Part shown: one piece after another, positions 36,875-47,030 of the stretch
Layout: each line of letters starts with the position of its first letter
Numbering within the stretch: the first letter of the stretch is position 1
Origin: Rhodospirillales bacterium
GTDB taxonomy: Bacteria; Pseudomonadota; Alphaproteobacteria; Rhodospirillales; Magnetospirillaceae
DNA length: 64,000 bases
Assembly: GCA_019455065.1 (NCBI GenBank)
Contig: JACFNC010000004.1
Coordinates: forward strand, 124,001 to 188,000
Direction: 5' to 3'
Notes under the pieces: model-generated
The model's input: only the letters and a program-made list of their open reading frames with translations
Told to the model about the DNA's origin: nothing
Database searches by the model: none
Position numbers and translations under genes: made by a program

Positions 36875-38209
36875 ATGACAGACCGAACCACCGCCACCCG
36901 CGATCGCTTTCGCTACGGCGCCGCCGCCGTCGCCCTCGTCGCCGCCGCCGGCGTCGGCGCGGCCGGCGCCCGGGCCGACGAGACCTGCCAGTCCCCCTAC
37001 ATGGCCAAGATCACCGGGCAGGAGGAGTATGTCTACGTCCTCACCCTCGGCGTCGAGGGCCTGGGCGACGGCTCCGACAAGCTGGTCACGGTCGACGCGC
37101 GGCCGGATTCCAAGACCTACGGACAGGTCATCGACGTCGATTCGGTGGGCGGGCGCCACGAAACCCATCACGGCGGCCTCACCGACGACCGCCGCCACCT
37201 GTGGATGGCCGGCCTCGACACCAGCCGGATCTTCATCTTCGACATCGCCACCGATCCCGCCAACCCCAGGATGGTCAAGACCATCGACGACTTCGTCGAG
37301 AAGTCGGGCGGCGTGGTCGGCCCGCACGGCGCCTATGCCCTGCCCGGCCGCATGCTCGTCTCCGGCCTGTCCAACGCCGAGGACAAGACCGGCCGCACCG
37401 CCCTGGTCGAATACACCAACGACGGCGAGTACATCGCCACGCACTGGATGCCCACCGCAGAAACCGCCAAGGGCATCCCGGGGGCCGAGTTCGCCGACGG
37501 CTACGGCTACGACGCCCGCGTGCTGCCGCGCAAGAACGTGATGCTGTCCTCGTCCTTCACCGGCTGGTCCAACTACATGCGCGCGTTCGGCGACCTGGCG
37601 CAGGACGGCGAGGCGATGAAACGCTTCGGCCAGAGCATGGTGCTGTGGGACCTGCACGCCCGCCAGCCCAAGAAGGTCTTCCATGTTCCGGGCGCGCCGC
37701 TCGAGGTCCGCTGGGCGTGGGGCGAGGACAACGACTACGCCTTCACTGCCGCCGCGCTGACCTCGAAGATATGGCTGGTGCACGAGGACGAGGCGGGCGA
37801 GTGGCAGGCCACCGAGGTCGGCACCGTCGGCGACCCGGCCAACCCGCCCATCCCCGTCGATATCTCCATCAGTGCCGACGACAAGACGCTGTTCGTCGAC
37901 AGCTTCATGGACGGCACGGTGCGGGTCTTCGACGTCTCCGACCCCAAGGCGCCGCAACAGATCTACGAGAAGCGGATCGGCAAGCAGGTCAACATGGTGT
38001 CGCAGAGCTGGGACGGGCAGCGGGTCTATTTCACCAGTTCGCTGCTCGCCAACTGGGACAAGAAGGGCGAGGACGAGGATCAGTTCCTCAAGGCCTATGA
38101 CTGGGACGGCAAGGAGCTCAAGGAGCGCTTCGCCATCGACTTCAAGGCCGAGGGCCTGGGGCGGCCGCATCTGATGCGGTTCGGCGCCCGCAGCCTGTAC
38201 GCCGGCTGA
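36875..38209 (+). CDS. mtoX: methanethiol oxidase / selenium-binding protein 56 family
   Basis: Periplasmic copper enzyme, 444 residues, of the SBP56 family, whose bacterial members (MtoX) oxidise methanethiol to formaldehyde, sulfide and hydrogen peroxide. An N-terminal alanine-rich signal sequence ends near ARADE. The mature protein begins with the conserved cysteine in CQSPYMAK. It continues with beta-propeller blades including ETHHGGLTDDRRHLW, GPHGAYALPGRM and the C-terminal LGRPHLMRFGARSLYAG, whose histidines are metal-ligand candidates. A GGAGGAGG SD supports the start. A SCO-type copper chaperone follows in the same orientation, as in characterised mtoX loci. Confidence 0.9.
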   Translation: MTDRTTATRDRFRYGAAAVALVAAAGVGAAGARADETCQSPYMAKITGQEEYVYVLTLGVEGLGDGSDKLVTVDARPDSKTYGQVIDVDSVGGRHETHHGGLTDDRRHLWMAGLDTSRIFIFDIATDPANPRMVKTIDDFVEKSGGVVGPHGAYALPGRMLVSGLSNAEDKTGRTALVEYTNDGEYIATHWMPTAETAKGIPGAEFADGYGYDARVLPRKNVMLSSSFTGWSNYMRAFGDLAQDGEAMKRFGQSMVLWDLHARQPKKVFHVPGAPLEVRWAWGEDNDYAFTAAALTSKIWLVHEDEAGEWQATEVGTVGDPANPPIPVDISISADDKTLFVDSFMDGTVRVFDVSDPKAPQQIYEKRIGKQVNMVSQSWDGQRVYFTSSLLANWDKKGEDEDQFLKAYDWDGKELKERFAIDFKAEGLGRPHLMRFGARSLYAG

Positions 38210-38218
38210 GGCCGGACC

Positions 38219-38240
38219 GGGGCGGCCCGCGGGCCGCCCC
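38219..38240. other. perfect GC palindrome between mtoX and the SCO gene
   Basis: A 22-bp perfect palindrome (GGGGCGGCCC, central GC, GGGCCGCCCC) lies 10 bp after the mtoX stop. No T-run follows on either strand. It may be an intercistronic RNA hairpin that stabilises the mtoX message or partially attenuates transcription into the SCO gene. Confidence 0.55.
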
Positions 38241-38266
38241 GCCCCACCGCCACAACGGAGACCGCC

Positions 38267-38950
38267 ATGAACGCCCGCCTCCTCGCCACCCTCGCCGCCG
38301 GCCTGCTGTCGGTCGCCCCGGCCCTCGCCCATGACGGCGCGCCGCACCGGCCGGAACTGGCGATCGGCCGCAGCGCCGCCTTCGACTACGACCCGCCCGC
38401 GCCCGGCAGCTACCGGCTGGCCGCCATCAAGGCGGCGGCCGACGCCGAGGTGCTCGACCATCGCGGCCGCCGGGTCAGCCTGGGGGGCCTTCTGGCGGGC
38501 AAGGTCACGGTCATGGCCTTCATCTACACCCGCTGCGCCGACGTCTGCCCGCTGGCCACCGTGCTGCTGCACGAGATCCGGGGCATCACGGCGCTGGACG
38601 CGACCCTGAGCGGCGCCGTGCAACTGGTGACGCTCAGCTTCGATCCCGAGAACGACACGCCCGAGGTGATGGCCATGCAGGCCGCCGGCCTCGAGCATCT
38701 CGGCGAAGGGGCGCCGTGGCATTTCCTGACCACCGACGGGCTGCGTGCGCTGCGGCCCATCCTCGACGCCTACGGCCAGCCGCTGGCGCGCAACGGCGGG
38801 GAATACGCCCACGAGCTTCGCGTCTTTCTCGTCGACCCCGCCCGGCGCATCCGCAATATCTACAGCGTGGGCTTTCTCGACCCGCGCATGGTGGTCACCG
38901 ACGTCCGCACCCTGCTGGGCGAATCGGCCCGGCAGGCGGCGGTACGGTGA
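38267..38950 (+). CDS. SCO1/SenC family copper chaperone
   Basis: A 227-residue exported thioredoxin-fold protein. The signal peptide ends at ALAHDG. The copper-binding CxxxC is in YTRCADVCPLA, and the third ligand histidine is in AHELRVFLVD. The central TLSFDPENDTPEVM segment is typical of SCO proteins. An SD GGAG precedes the ATG. It lies 57 bp after mtoX and most likely metallates it. SCO proteins also serve cytochrome oxidase, but no oxidase genes are nearby. Confidence 0.92.
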   Translation: MNARLLATLAAGLLSVAPALAHDGAPHRPELAIGRSAAFDYDPPAPGSYRLAAIKAAADAEVLDHRGRRVSLGGLLAGKVTVMAFIYTRCADVCPLATVLLHEIRGITALDATLSGAVQLVTLSFDPENDTPEVMAMQAAGLEHLGEGAPWHFLTTDGLRALRPILDAYGQPLARNGGEYAHELRVFLVDPARRIRNIYSVGFLDPRMVVTDVRTLLGESARQAAVR

Positions 38951-38957
38951 TCCGTGT

Positions 38958-39701
38958 TCAGAAGGGGGTGAAGGGCACGCGGCCGGGCTTGCCGGCGGCG
39001 AAGAGGCGGATTGGATCGGCATCCGGCCGGTCCATCGCCGGCAGGGCGATCAGGGTGCCGCATACGGTGCCGAAGCCGTTGGGCAGCGTCAGGCACAGCC
39101 CGGCCTCGGGATCGCGCGCGTCCGAACCCGGCGGGGTGGCAAGCAGTTCCTGCCACGACTCCCAGCGGTTCGTTCCAGGGTCGGGAACCTCGGCCTCGGC
39201 GAAGCGTGGCAGGAATGCGCGGATGCGCGTGTCCTCGGGGTCGTTGCGGTCGCGCGCGGTGATCATCGACAGGCCGGGGGGCAGGGCGAACATCTCGACT
39301 CGGCCGCCGCCCAGGCTGCGCAGCCAAAAGGCGTCGCGGTTGTCGGCTATCACCATGTTGAAGGGCCGGTAGGCCTCCGCCCTGAGATGCGCCAGGGTGT
39401 CGGCGGCCTCGGCGGCGTCGGCGTGGTCGAGGGCCTCCAAGGGAAGCTCGCCGCGGCTGCGCTTGCCGGCCAGCGGCCCCAGCGACCCGACCCGGTTGAG
39501 GACGGCGGCGACCACCCCGTGATCGTTGATTCCCAGCCAGGTGCCGCCGCCCAGCGTGTCGATGCCGGCGACCACCTCGGGCCGGTCCGGCCAATGGCGC
39601 GCCGGCGGCAGCCAGGGCCGGTTCTCCATCTCGTCGCGGTTGGCGGCGAGGAGGAGGGGCCAGGGATGCCCGGGGCGGCTGAGGACGACTACTGTGCACA
39701 T
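38958..39701 (-). CDS. NRDE (TANGO2-like) family protein
   Basis: A 247-residue Ntn-hydrolase-like protein. The N-terminal MCTVVVL exposes a cysteine after methionine removal, and the signature NRDE appears in LLAANRDEMENRP. GGTWLGIN and the C-terminal domain are complete. The ATG at 39701 gives the canonical MC start, so the 21-codon in-frame extension is rejected. It converges with the SCO gene 7 bp away. Biochemical function is unsettled in bacteria; the eukaryotic homologue TANGO2 is implicated in heme or lipid homeostasis. Confidence 0.9.
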   Translation of the reverse strand: MCTVVVLSRPGHPWPLLLAANRDEMENRPWLPPARHWPDRPEVVAGIDTLGGGTWLGINDHGVVAAVLNRVGSLGPLAGKRSRGELPLEALDHADAAEAADTLAHLRAEAYRPFNMVIADNRDAFWLRSLGGGRVEMFALPPGLSMITARDRNDPEDTRIRAFLPRFAEAEVPDPGTNRWESWQELLATPPGSDARDPEAGLCLTLPNGFGTVCGTLIALPAMDRPDADPIRLFAAGKPGRVPFTPF

Positions 39702-39817
39702 GCAAAAAATCCGTTCAAACCGCGCGACGCTCCCGCTATAACAGGACGCGCGCGGCGCGGTCACTGCCGATCAATTAAAATACATCCAGAAATTACATCA
39801 CTGGGGTTGAACCTGCC

Positions 39818-40159
39818 ATGACCTCCTTCGACGAACGTGAAAAGGCCTTCGAAGCCAAGTATCGCCTGGACCAAGAGACGGCCTTCAAGGTGAATGTACG
39901 GCGCAACAAGCTGTTGGGCAGGTGGGTCGCCGAGCAGTTCGGGCTGAGCGGAACGGACGCCGAAGCCTATGCGCGTTCGGTGGTCGAGGCGGATTTCGCG
40001 GAACCCGGCGACGAGGACGTGGTGCGCAAGGTCATGGCCGACGTCGCCGCCCGTGGCCATGACCTGACCGAGGACCGCCTCCGCAAGCAGCTCGACAAGC
40101 TCGCCGCCACGGCGCGCGAAGAGATACTGAAGGAGCTGGGCAAGGATCCCGGCAAGTAG
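39818..40159 (+). CDS. ATPase inhibitor subunit zeta (DUF1476)
   Basis: A 113-residue helical protein of the alphaproteobacterial zeta family that blocks F1-ATPase hydrolysis. The N-terminal inhibitory stretch TSFDEREKAFEAKYRLDQE is nearly invariant in the family, followed by the RRNKLLGRWVAEQFGL helix. Complete length. It is not next to atp genes here, which is normal for this family. The following gene begins 23 bp downstream. Confidence 0.94.
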   Translation: MTSFDEREKAFEAKYRLDQETAFKVNVRRNKLLGRWVAEQFGLSGTDAEAYARSVVEADFAEPGDEDVVRKVMADVAARGHDLTEDRLRKQLDKLAATAREEILKELGKDPGK

Positions 40160-40182
40160 GCAAGGGCTCCCACCCGGACGGG

Positions 40183-42024
40183 ATGACCAACAGCGGCACC
40201 ATGCGCCAAGCCGCGGCGGGAAGCGTCGCGGCCCTGGCCATCGTGCTCGCCGTCCAGACCTACCTTGCCCTCGGCCATGACGGCGCCTTGCTCCGAGGGG
40301 CGCTGGCCGACACCGACGCCTATCTGCGCTTGGCCCGGGTGCGCGAACTGATCACGAGCTGGGGGTGGTTCGATCCCCTGATCGCGCGGGCCAATCCCCC
40401 CGACGGCTTCGTGCCGCACTGGACCCGACCGCTCGATCTTCTGCTTGTCGTCGGGACGGGCCTGCTTCTTCCCTTCCTGGAACCAGCGGCCGCGCTGCAC
40501 TGGGCGGGCGTCTTCCTGGGGCCGCTGTTGCAGGTGGCCCTCGTGGCCGCCGCGCTGTGGGCGACCGCGCCCTTGATGCGGGGCGCCTGGCTATGGCTGG
40601 TGGCCGTGCTGCTGGTGTGCCAGCCCCTCGTCATTTCCTCGTTCATGGTCGGCCGGCCGGACCATCACGGCCTGCTGCTGCTGCTCTTCGTCCTCGCCCT
40701 GGGTTGCTCGATCCGGCAGTGGTTGCGGCCGGCGGACGCGGCGCCGGCGGTCTGGGGCGGCGCCCTGGGCGCGTTGGGCCTTTGGGTCAGCGTCGAGTTC
40801 CTGGTCTACATCGCCGCCGACATGGCGCTCCTCGGCGTCGCCTGGCTGCTCGGCGTCGGCGGCGCGGGGCGCCTCGGCCACCGGAAGGCGGCCGCGCTGT
40901 TCGCCCTCACCGTCGCCTTCGTCGGCATCGAACGGGGCCCCGACCTCGTGTTCGAGGCCGACCGCCTGTCGCTCTCGCACGCCGCCCTGACCGGGTTTCT
41001 GGTCGCCGTCTGGACGGCGCTGCGGGCGGCGGAGGGCGCCCGGGCACTGGCCTCTCGCGGCGTCCGGGGGCTGGCGTTGGGGGTGGCCGGCGCCGCGGCG
41101 CTCGCCATCCTCCTGCCGCTGCGGCCCGAATTGATGCCGATGGCGGCGGTCGATCCGTTCTATTACGCGAAGAGCTTCGTGCACACGCAGGAGATTCGGC
41201 CGACCCTGGTTTTTCCGCCCTTCTCGTGGGACGACACCGTGCTCCGGCCGATCACCTATCTGGGCCCGGCCGTCCTCGCCCTGCCGGGGCTGTGGTGGCT
41301 GCTGCGGCGGGCGCCGACCGCGGGGCGCTGGGCCTGGCTGGCGGTCGGCGCGGCGACGGCGGTGTGTCTGCCCCTGGCTGTGCATCAGATCCGCTGGGCC
41401 GGCTATGCCGAGGCGCTGCTTGTCCTGCCCTACGCGGCGGTGCTGGGCGAATGGGCCGCCCGGATGGAGACCGCGCTGCGCCCCGGCCTCGTCACGCTCA
41501 TGCGGCCGCTGGGCCTGGCGGCGGCGGCGGTGTGGATCTACTTCCCCGCGATGGTCCAGGCAAAACCCTATCAAGGGTTCGCCGAGACCCATGCCGGCTG
41601 TCCGGTGGGCGAACTCAGCGGCTTCCTGTCCGATCCCGCCGGTCTCGGCGGCTCGCCGAAGCGCATCATGGCGCTCTACGATTTCGGGCCGGGACTGCTC
41701 TACCGCACGCCCCATTCCGTGCTCGCGCTGCCCATGCACCGCCCGCACGCCGGGTACGGCAACACCTACCGCGCGATGACGGCGTCCGACCCGGGCGAGG
41801 CGGAAAGGATTATGCGGGCCGCCGGCGTCGACCTCGTCCTCGTCTGCGACGGCGCGGCCGAGGCCACGTTCTACCGGACGGGCGATGGCGACATTTTCTG
41901 GAAGCGGCTCGTCGACCGCCGGGCGCCGGACTTCCTGCGCGAGGTCCCGCTGCCGGATCGGCTCGGCGAGACCCTGCGACTGTATTCCGTCATGCCCCCG
42001 CCGGTCGCGAACGGCGGCGGTTAG
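40183..42024 (+). CDS. large polytopic membrane protein, STT3/GT-C-like
   Basis: A 613-residue protein with about eleven hydrophobic spans and a soluble C-terminal domain from about 470 onward. The first loop has the acidic pair of GT-C enzymes ([16 protein letters not shown]43 and D45) followed by [22 protein letters not shown], and a later loop has [13 protein letters not shown]. This arrangement recalls STT3/AglB-like oligosaccharyltransferases, although the diagnostic WWD motif is absent. Substrate unknown. It is convergent with the FAD enzyme, overlapping by 4 bp. The ATG at 40183 is used; 40201 is an alternative. Confidence 0.75.
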   Translation: MTNSGTMRQAAAGSVAALAIVLAVQTYLALGHDGALLRGALADTDAYLRLARVRELITSWGWFDPLIARANPPDGFVPHWTRPLDLLLVVGTGLLLPFLEPAAALHWAGVFLGPLLQVALVAAALWATAPLMRGAWLWLVAVLLVCQPLVISSFMVGRPDHHGLLLLLFVLALGCSIRQWLRPADAAPAVWGGALGALGLWVSVEFLVYIAADMALLGVAWLLGVGGAGRLGHRKAAALFALTVAFVGIERGPDLVFEADRLSLSHAALTGFLVAVWTALRAAEGARALASRGVRGLALGVAGAAALAILLPLRPELMPMAAVDPFYYAKSFVHTQEIRPTLVFPPFSWDDTVLRPITYLGPAVLALPGLWWLLRRAPTAGRWAWLAVGAATAVCLPLAVHQIRWAGYAEALLVLPYAAVLGEWAARMETALRPGLVTLMRPLGLAAAAVWIYFPAMVQAKPYQGFAETHAGCPVGELSGFLSDPAGLGGSPKRIMALYDFGPGLLYRTPHSVLALPMHRPHAGYGNTYRAMTASDPGEAERIMRAAGVDLVLVCDGAAEATFYRTGDGDIFWKRLVDRRAPDFLREVPLPDRLGETLRLYSVMPPPVANGGG

Positions 42025-43613
42025 TCCGCCGCGGCGGTCTCCTTCTCCTCGTGGTATTCGTCGTCGACGTTGATCTCCCAGATGGCGTCCTTGGCGGCGC
42101 TGCCGGCGACGATGGCCTCCACCGCCAGCTTGGCGGTGAGCATGGAATGGTCCTGGTTGTTATAGCGGTGCATTCCGTTGCGGCCGATCAGGAACAGGTT
42201 GGGAATGCCGTCGAGATGGCGGCGCAGGGTGTCGAACTCGGCGTAGGTGCCGAAATAGGCGGGATAGGCCTTGGGCACCTTGATCACCGTGGACTCCAGC
42301 ACGTCGGCCGCCTCGACCAGCCCCAGCCGGCGCACCTCGTCGATGGCCATGGCCTTGAAATCCTCCTCGGGCATGGTCCACAAGTCGTCGCCCTCGGTGC
42401 AGAAATATTCCAGCCCCAGCCACACGGCGTTCGCGTCCTTGACCAGCGCCGGGCTCCAGTTGTTGAAGATCTGGAGGCGGCCCAGCCGGACGTCGCTCTC
42501 CTGGATATACACCCAATTGTCGGGGGGGATGCTGCCGTCGTGGCTGGCGGCGTCGCCGAGCCGCATCCGCCGGACCAGCAGGCCGACGGTGATGAAGTCG
42601 CGATACGGCAGCCCGGCGGCCACTCGCGCCACCTCGGCCGGCGGCGGCGGCGACAGCCCCGCCACCAGGTCGCGGACCGGCATCGAGGACAGCACGAAGT
42701 CGGCGGCCATCGTCGTCACCGCGCCGGTTTCCTCGTCGCGCACCACCGCGCCCGTCACCCGCCCGCCCGCGGTCTCCAGGCCAATCACGGCGCGGCTGAA
42801 AAGGATGCGGCCGCCGCCGGCGGTCACCATCGCGGCGACCTCCTGCCACAACTGCCCGGGTCCGTACTTGGGATAGAGAAACCGCTCGATCAGGCTGGTC
42901 TGGGTGCTTTTCTGGGCGGCCAGCGACTGGCGGACGAAGTGCCGCCGCACGGCGTGGGCCAGCGCCTTGGCGACCGACAGCCCCTTGATGCGCTGCGCCC
43001 CCCATTCCGGCTCGATTTCCTGGCAGGGCACGCCCCAGACCTTCTCGGTGTAGTCGCGGAAGAAGGTGGCGTAGAGCTCGCGGCCGAAGCGATTGACCAG
43101 GAAGTCCTCGAGCGAGCGCTCGGGCCGGCGCGGGAACATCCAGGCGCGGAAATAGCTGAGCCCGATGCGCAACACGCGCACGGCGCCCAGATTGCGCAAG
43201 GTGGCCGCGCTCAGGCGGATCGGATAGTCGAAGAGCCTGCGCAAGTAGAAGATGCGGGACAGGCGGTGCCGGACCAGCATCACCTTCTCGGGGTCCTGCG
43301 GGCGCGGCGCCCCGTCCAGCGAAACCGGCCGGCTCTTGTTGCGGTAGGTGACGACCAGTTCCGGCGCCTCCTCCTGGCCGGGATCGATGGGCAGGATCTC
43401 CTGCCACCAGTTCATCACCCAGTCCGACTTCGAGAAGAACCGATGCCCGCCCAGGTCCATGCGGTTGCCGTTGTGGACGACGGTGCGCGAGATGCCGCCG
43501 ACCTGATCGCTGGCCTCCAGCACCACCGGGACGAATCCTTGGCCGCTGCGCAGGAGCTGCAGCGCCGCGGTGAGACCGGCCGGCCCGGCGCCGATGATCA
43601 GGACCGTCTTCAT
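42021..43613 (-). CDS. FAD-dependent oxidoreductase / UDP-galactopyranose-mutase-like protein
   Basis: A 530-residue flavoprotein. The dinucleotide-binding motif is [18 protein letters not shown], then the second FAD segment [14 protein letters not shown] and [10 protein letters not shown]. The C-terminal FAD motif is [26 protein letters not shown]. It resembles the protoporphyrinogen-oxidase/UGM-like enzymes found in glycan clusters. The ATG at 43613 overlaps the stop of the upstream membrane-protein gene (ATGA, 43610-43613), so they are translationally coupled. Whether it rearranges a sugar nucleotide or a lipid-linked sugar is unknown. Cytoplasmic or membrane-associated. Confidence 0.85.
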   Translation of the reverse strand: MKTVLIIGAGPAGLTAALQLLRSGQGFVPVVLEASDQVGGISRTVVHNGNRMDLGGHRFFSKSDWVMNWWQEILPIDPGQEEAPELVVTYRNKSRPVSLDGAPRPQDPEKVMLVRHRLSRIFYLRRLFDYPIRLSAATLRNLGAVRVLRIGLSYFRAWMFPRRPERSLEDFLVNRFGRELYATFFRDYTEKVWGVPCQEIEPEWGAQRIKGLSVAKALAHAVRRHFVRQSLAAQKSTQTSLIERFLYPKYGPGQLWQEVAAMVTAGGGRILFSRAVIGLETAGGRVTGAVVRDEETGAVTTMAADFVLSSMPVRDLVAGLSPPPPAEVARVAAGLPYRDFITVGLLVRRMRLGDAASHDGSIPPDNWVYIQESDVRLGRLQIFNNWSPALVKDANAVWLGLEYFCTEGDDLWTMPEEDFKAMAIDEVRRLGLVEAADVLESTVIKVPKAYPAYFGTYAEFDTLRRHLDGIPNLFLIGRNGMHRYNNQDHSMLTAKLAVEAIVAGSAAKDAIWEINVDDEYHEEKETAAAD

Positions 43614-45520
43614 TGCATGGCTTCTCCCATGGAATCGGGATGGTTGGCGCGAATGCGGCGGCAGTCGAAAAGCAGCCAGTCGCGTCCCGGGCCGTCCTCT
43701 CTCCAGACGGCCACCGGCGCCTCCGGGAACGTCTGCGCCAGAATGGCGAAGTCGAGGGCGGGATCGTGACAAAGATGGACGAGCCCGGCGAAGGGCAGGG
43801 GGCCGTACAGCGTCTTCTGCCTCACGGCCAAGCTCATGTCGCCGTCGCCCACCCCGAGCGGCGCCAGACGCCGCGCCCGGCGGACGAATTCCAGGGCACC
43901 GTCGCGCGAGAAGGCCACGCCCGCCCCTTGCGCCCCCGAAAAGTAGTTCGCTCTACGAAGCAGGAACCAGCTCCGCAACGGCGAATCCTGCCAATACACG
44001 ACGGCCCCGGGCGGGATCGCGGCGGCGAAGGACTCCGCCGAGGCTCCCGCTTCGATCGTCGCGGTCTCGGACGGCCGGCGATCCCAGGTGGCGATGCCCA
44101 ACGCCAGTTGGACGGCGACGATGGTTCCGGCCAAGGCCAACGCCGCCGGCTCGGGGCGATGGAAGGCCGCGTCGACGACGTAGAAGTAGGCGAGCGCCGG
44201 AACCGTTGGCAGATACATGAGGATCATGACGGCGAGGATGGCCGCGATCTGAAGCCATTGCAGTGACGATGGCACATCCGGCATCAATCCGGCGGCATCC
44301 GACGCCACCCGGGCCAGCACGGCGGCGGCCGTCAACGCGTACATCGCGAATTCGACGAGCCGGGGGATGGCCGGCCGCCCCTTGCCGACGCGGCCGTAGC
44401 GAAAGACGGTGGTGGCGACGGCGACCGCGCCGCCCACGGTGTCCACGGTCATCCAGGCCAGGAAATAGCCGGCCATCGCCACCCGCGTGGCGGGCTCCTT
44501 GCGATAGTCGGTGGCGATGACGGCGAACGCCATCCAGGCGAAAAACTGGGTCAGCCACCAGGCGCGCCAGGGCTGTATCTGAAGGACGAAAACGTTGCGC
44601 GCGAGGTCTCCGCCAAGCAAGGCGAGGGCATAGCCGGCGATGCCGACGATCAGGGCTGCGGCCAGCAGCCGGCGCAAACGGCCGTCAAGCGGCCCGGCCA
44701 GCGCGCCGACGATCAGAGCGGCGGCCAGGACGGCGGCGTTGAGGTCGCCGAGGTCGGCATTGGCCATGAACAGGAAGGGCGAGCGGCGCTCGACGATGGC
44801 CGCCCATTCCGGGTCCACGGTCGCGAGCAGCCGGTCGAACGGGGCGACCTCGGCAAGAGCGGCGGCGGCCACCAGGCCGACGACCGCCAGCGCGGGAATG
44901 ACCCAGCGGGCGCTGGGCCGCGCGTGAAAGAGGAACAGCAGCGCCGCGCCCGGCGCCGCCACCAGCGGGTGGACCGCGAAGGCTGCCGCAAGGGCGATCA
45001 CGGCAAGGGCCGCGCGATTGCGAAGGGCAAGGGCGAGCGCGCCGACGACAAGCGGCTCGGCATAGGTGCGGGCGGTGAGAAAGGGCTCGCCAAAACCGAG
45101 GACTTCCCCGATTCCATAAAAGGGCGACCCTACGAAGGCCAGCCCGAGGAAGAGCCAGCGCGCGGGCCCGGCAAGCAATAGGGCGAGGGAGGCGACGGCC
45201 GCGATCCACACGCCCTGCCCGACGACCAGAAGGACTTGATTGGCGGTCGACAGGCCCAACGCTTCGACCGCCACGCCGTATAGCGGGCCGAATATCGAAT
45301 AGTCGTCTTGCGAACCGTGAAGAAAAAAAACGTCCTTGGCGAAATCGGCCGGGAATGCCCGGTGCAGCGCTTGCAGGGAATAGAGGCGGGAATCGTCGAC
45401 GATCCCGTGATAGCCGTGTTGCAGCAGCCACATCGCGGTTGCCGCCGCCACCAGCAGGCCCGCCGCAACGACCCGACGGTCTTGTCTGTCAAACTGAGAG
45501 GCGGCGCCACGATTGTTCAT
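43610..45520 (-). CDS. large polytopic membrane protein of unknown function, GT-C-like topology
   Basis: A 636-residue inner-membrane protein with about twelve hydrophobic segments and a C-terminal soluble tail. The first loop has an acidic pair ([16 protein letters not shown]42 and D43). It is not obviously similar in sequence to the three other ~600-residue membrane proteins in the window but shares their size and topology. It begins 12 bp after the purB stop on the same strand and ends inside the FAD enzyme's start codon. I do not recognise a named family; a glycan or lipid transferase role is inferred from the coupled flavoprotein. Confidence 0.7.
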   Translation of the reverse strand: MNNRGAASQFDRQDRRVVAAGLLVAAATAMWLLQHGYHGIVDDSRLYSLQALHRAFPADFAKDVFFLHGSQDDYSIFGPLYGVAVEALGLSTANQVLLVVGQGVWIAAVASLALLLAGPARWLFLGLAFVGSPFYGIGEVLGFGEPFLTARTYAEPLVVGALALALRNRAALAVIALAAAFAVHPLVAAPGAALLFLFHARPSARWVIPALAVVGLVAAAALAEVAPFDRLLATVDPEWAAIVERRSPFLFMANADLGDLNAAVLAAALIVGALAGPLDGRLRRLLAAALIVGIAGYALALLGGDLARNVFVLQIQPWRAWWLTQFFAWMAFAVIATDYRKEPATRVAMAGYFLAWMTVDTVGGAVAVATTVFRYGRVGKGRPAIPRLVEFAMYALTAAAVLARVASDAAGLMPDVPSSLQWLQIAAILAVMILMYLPTVPALAYFYVVDAAFHRPEPAALALAGTIVAVQLALGIATWDRRPSETATIEAGASAESFAAAIPPGAVVYWQDSPLRSWFLLRRANYFSGAQGAGVAFSRDGALEFVRRARRLAPLGVGDGDMSLAVRQKTLYGPLPFAGLVHLCHDPALDFAILAQTFPEAPVAVWREDGPGRDWLLFDCRRIRANHPDSMGEAMQ

Positions 45521-45532
45521 GGCGCGCCCGGC

Positions 45533-46834
45533 TCAACCGTCCTTGCCGAAGACCCTCGAGAAGATCGTGTCCACATGCTTTGTGTGGTAACCGAGATCGA
45601 AGATATCTTCCAGTTGGCCGTCCGTCAGGTATCGCCGTATTTCGTTATCGCCTTTCAGCAGGGTAAGGAAGCTTGCGCCCTGCTCCCACACCTTCATGGC
45701 CTGCCGCTGCACGGTGCCATAGGCGTCCTCGCGGCTCATGCCGGCCTGGGTGAGCGCCAGCAACACCCGCTGCGAGAAGATCAGCCCGCCGAGCTGGTCG
45801 AGGTTGCGGGCCACCGCCTCGGGATAGACGATCAGCTTGTCCACCACGTTGGTCAGGCGGGCCAGCGCGAAATCGAGCGTGACGGTGGCGTCGGGCGCGA
45901 ACATGCGCTCGACCGAGGAATGCGAGATGTCGCGCTCGTGCCACAGGGCGACGTTCTCCATCGCCGGCACCACCATGGCGCGGACGATGCGGGCAAGCCC
46001 CGTGAGGTTCTCGGTCAGGATCGGGTTGCGCTTGTGGGGCATCGCCGACGAGCCCTTCTGCCCCGGCGAGAAATATTCCTCGGCCTCGCGCACTTCGGTC
46101 CGCTGCAGATGCCGTATCTCCACCGCCACCCGTTCGATGGAACTGGCGATCACGCCGAGCGTCGCGAAGAACATGGCGTGGCGGTCGCGGGGAATGACCT
46201 GGGTCGAGATGGGCTCGACCGCCAGCCCCATCTTGCCGGCGACGTACTCCTCGACGAAGGGATCGATGTTGGCGAAGGTGCCGACGGCGCCCGAGATGGC
46301 GCAGGTGGCGATGTCCCGGCGCGCCGCCAGCAGGCGTTCGCGATTGCGCTGGAACTCGGCGTGGAAGCTGGCGAATTTCAGGCCGATGGTCACCGGCTCG
46401 GCATGGATGCCGTGGCTGCGCCCCATCGCCACCGTCATCTTGTGCTCGACCGCCCGCCGCTTCAGCGCCGCCAGCAGGGCGTCGATGTCGGCCAGCAGGA
46501 TGTCCGCCGCCTGCGTCAACTGCACGGCAAGACAGGTGTCGAGCACGTCGGACGAGGTCATGCCCTGGTGCACGAAGCGCGCCTCGGGACCCACGTATTC
46601 GGCCAGGTTGGTCAGGAAGGCGATGACGTCGTGCTTGACCTCGCGCTCGATCTCGTCGATGCGCTCGACCTCGAACGCGCCCCGTTCCCAGACGGCCCGC
46701 GCCGCCTCGGCGGGGATCACGCCAAGCTGGGCCTGGGCATCGCAGGCGTGAGCCTCGATTTCGAACCAGATTCGGAACTTGTTGTCCGGTTCCCAGATGC
46801 GGCTCATCTCCGGGCGGCTGTAACGCGGGATCAT
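45533..46834 (-). CDS. purB: adenylosuccinate lyase
   Basis: Fumarase/aspartase-superfamily lyase, 433 residues. It acts twice in purine synthesis: SAICAR to AICAR plus fumarate, and adenylosuccinate to AMP. The lyase signature with the catalytic serine loop is [14 protein letters not shown]. Other hallmarks are [12 protein letters not shown] and [13 protein letters not shown] with the catalytic histidine. The ATG at 46834 starts [10 protein letters not shown], the usual bacterial start. It is first of a three-gene minus-strand unit with a membrane protein and a flavoprotein; it diverges from a Crp-type regulator. Confidence 0.96.
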   Translation of the reverse strand: MIPRYSRPEMSRIWEPDNKFRIWFEIEAHACDAQAQLGVIPAEAARAVWERGAFEVERIDEIEREVKHDVIAFLTNLAEYVGPEARFVHQGMTSSDVLDTCLAVQLTQAADILLADIDALLAALKRRAVEHKMTVAMGRSHGIHAEPVTIGLKFASFHAEFQRNRERLLAARRDIATCAISGAVGTFANIDPFVEEYVAGKMGLAVEPISTQVIPRDRHAMFFATLGVIASSIERVAVEIRHLQRTEVREAEEYFSPGQKGSSAMPHKRNPILTENLTGLARIVRAMVVPAMENVALWHERDISHSSVERMFAPDATVTLDFALARLTNVVDKLIVYPEAVARNLDQLGGLIFSQRVLLALTQAGMSREDAYGTVQRQAMKVWEQGASFLTLLKGDNEIRRYLTDGQLEDIFDLGYHTKHVDTIFSRVFGKDG

Positions 46835-46952
46835 TCCTTCCTCCGGCTCTTCGTCCGACAGGGGTTATTGCAAAAAACAAACTCGTTGCAAAGCCAATGA
46901 TTCCGCCTGCGGCGCGCGACAGGCGAAACATTTGGCCTGTCATTAGAGATTG

Positions 46953-46983
46953 ATCTTTAGTGGTACGCGAAGCTAATCTTTAG
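46953..46983. promoter_or_regulatory. direct repeat in the purB-crp divergent promoter region
   Basis: The octamer ATCTTTAG occurs at 46953-46960 and 46976-46983, 23 bp apart, in the AT-richer middle of the 196-bp divergent gap. A partly inverted TTAGAGAT copy abuts the first. The spacing of about two helical turns suggests a binding site for a regulator, possibly the adjacent Crp-type protein. No match to a known consensus is claimed. Confidence 0.3.
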
Positions 46984-47030
46984 CCGGGCAAAGTTTTCGC
47001 GGGCTGTGTGAAGTCCAGGGGGACGTAATC

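Noticed and set aside
38219-38240. The GC palindrome as a rho-independent terminator of mtoX
   Set aside because: No T-run follows on either strand and the central gap is only 2 nt, so it is listed as an unassigned palindrome.
36758-39022. A 754-codon minus-strand open frame opposite mtoX and the SCO gene
   Set aside because: It covers two plus-strand genes with strong RBS, signal peptides and catalytic motifs; no protein family is visible in it.
40365-43769. An 1134-codon plus-strand open frame through the membrane protein and opposite the flavoenzyme
   Set aside because: Out of frame with the membrane protein and antisense to the flavoenzyme; arginine-rich low-complexity translation.
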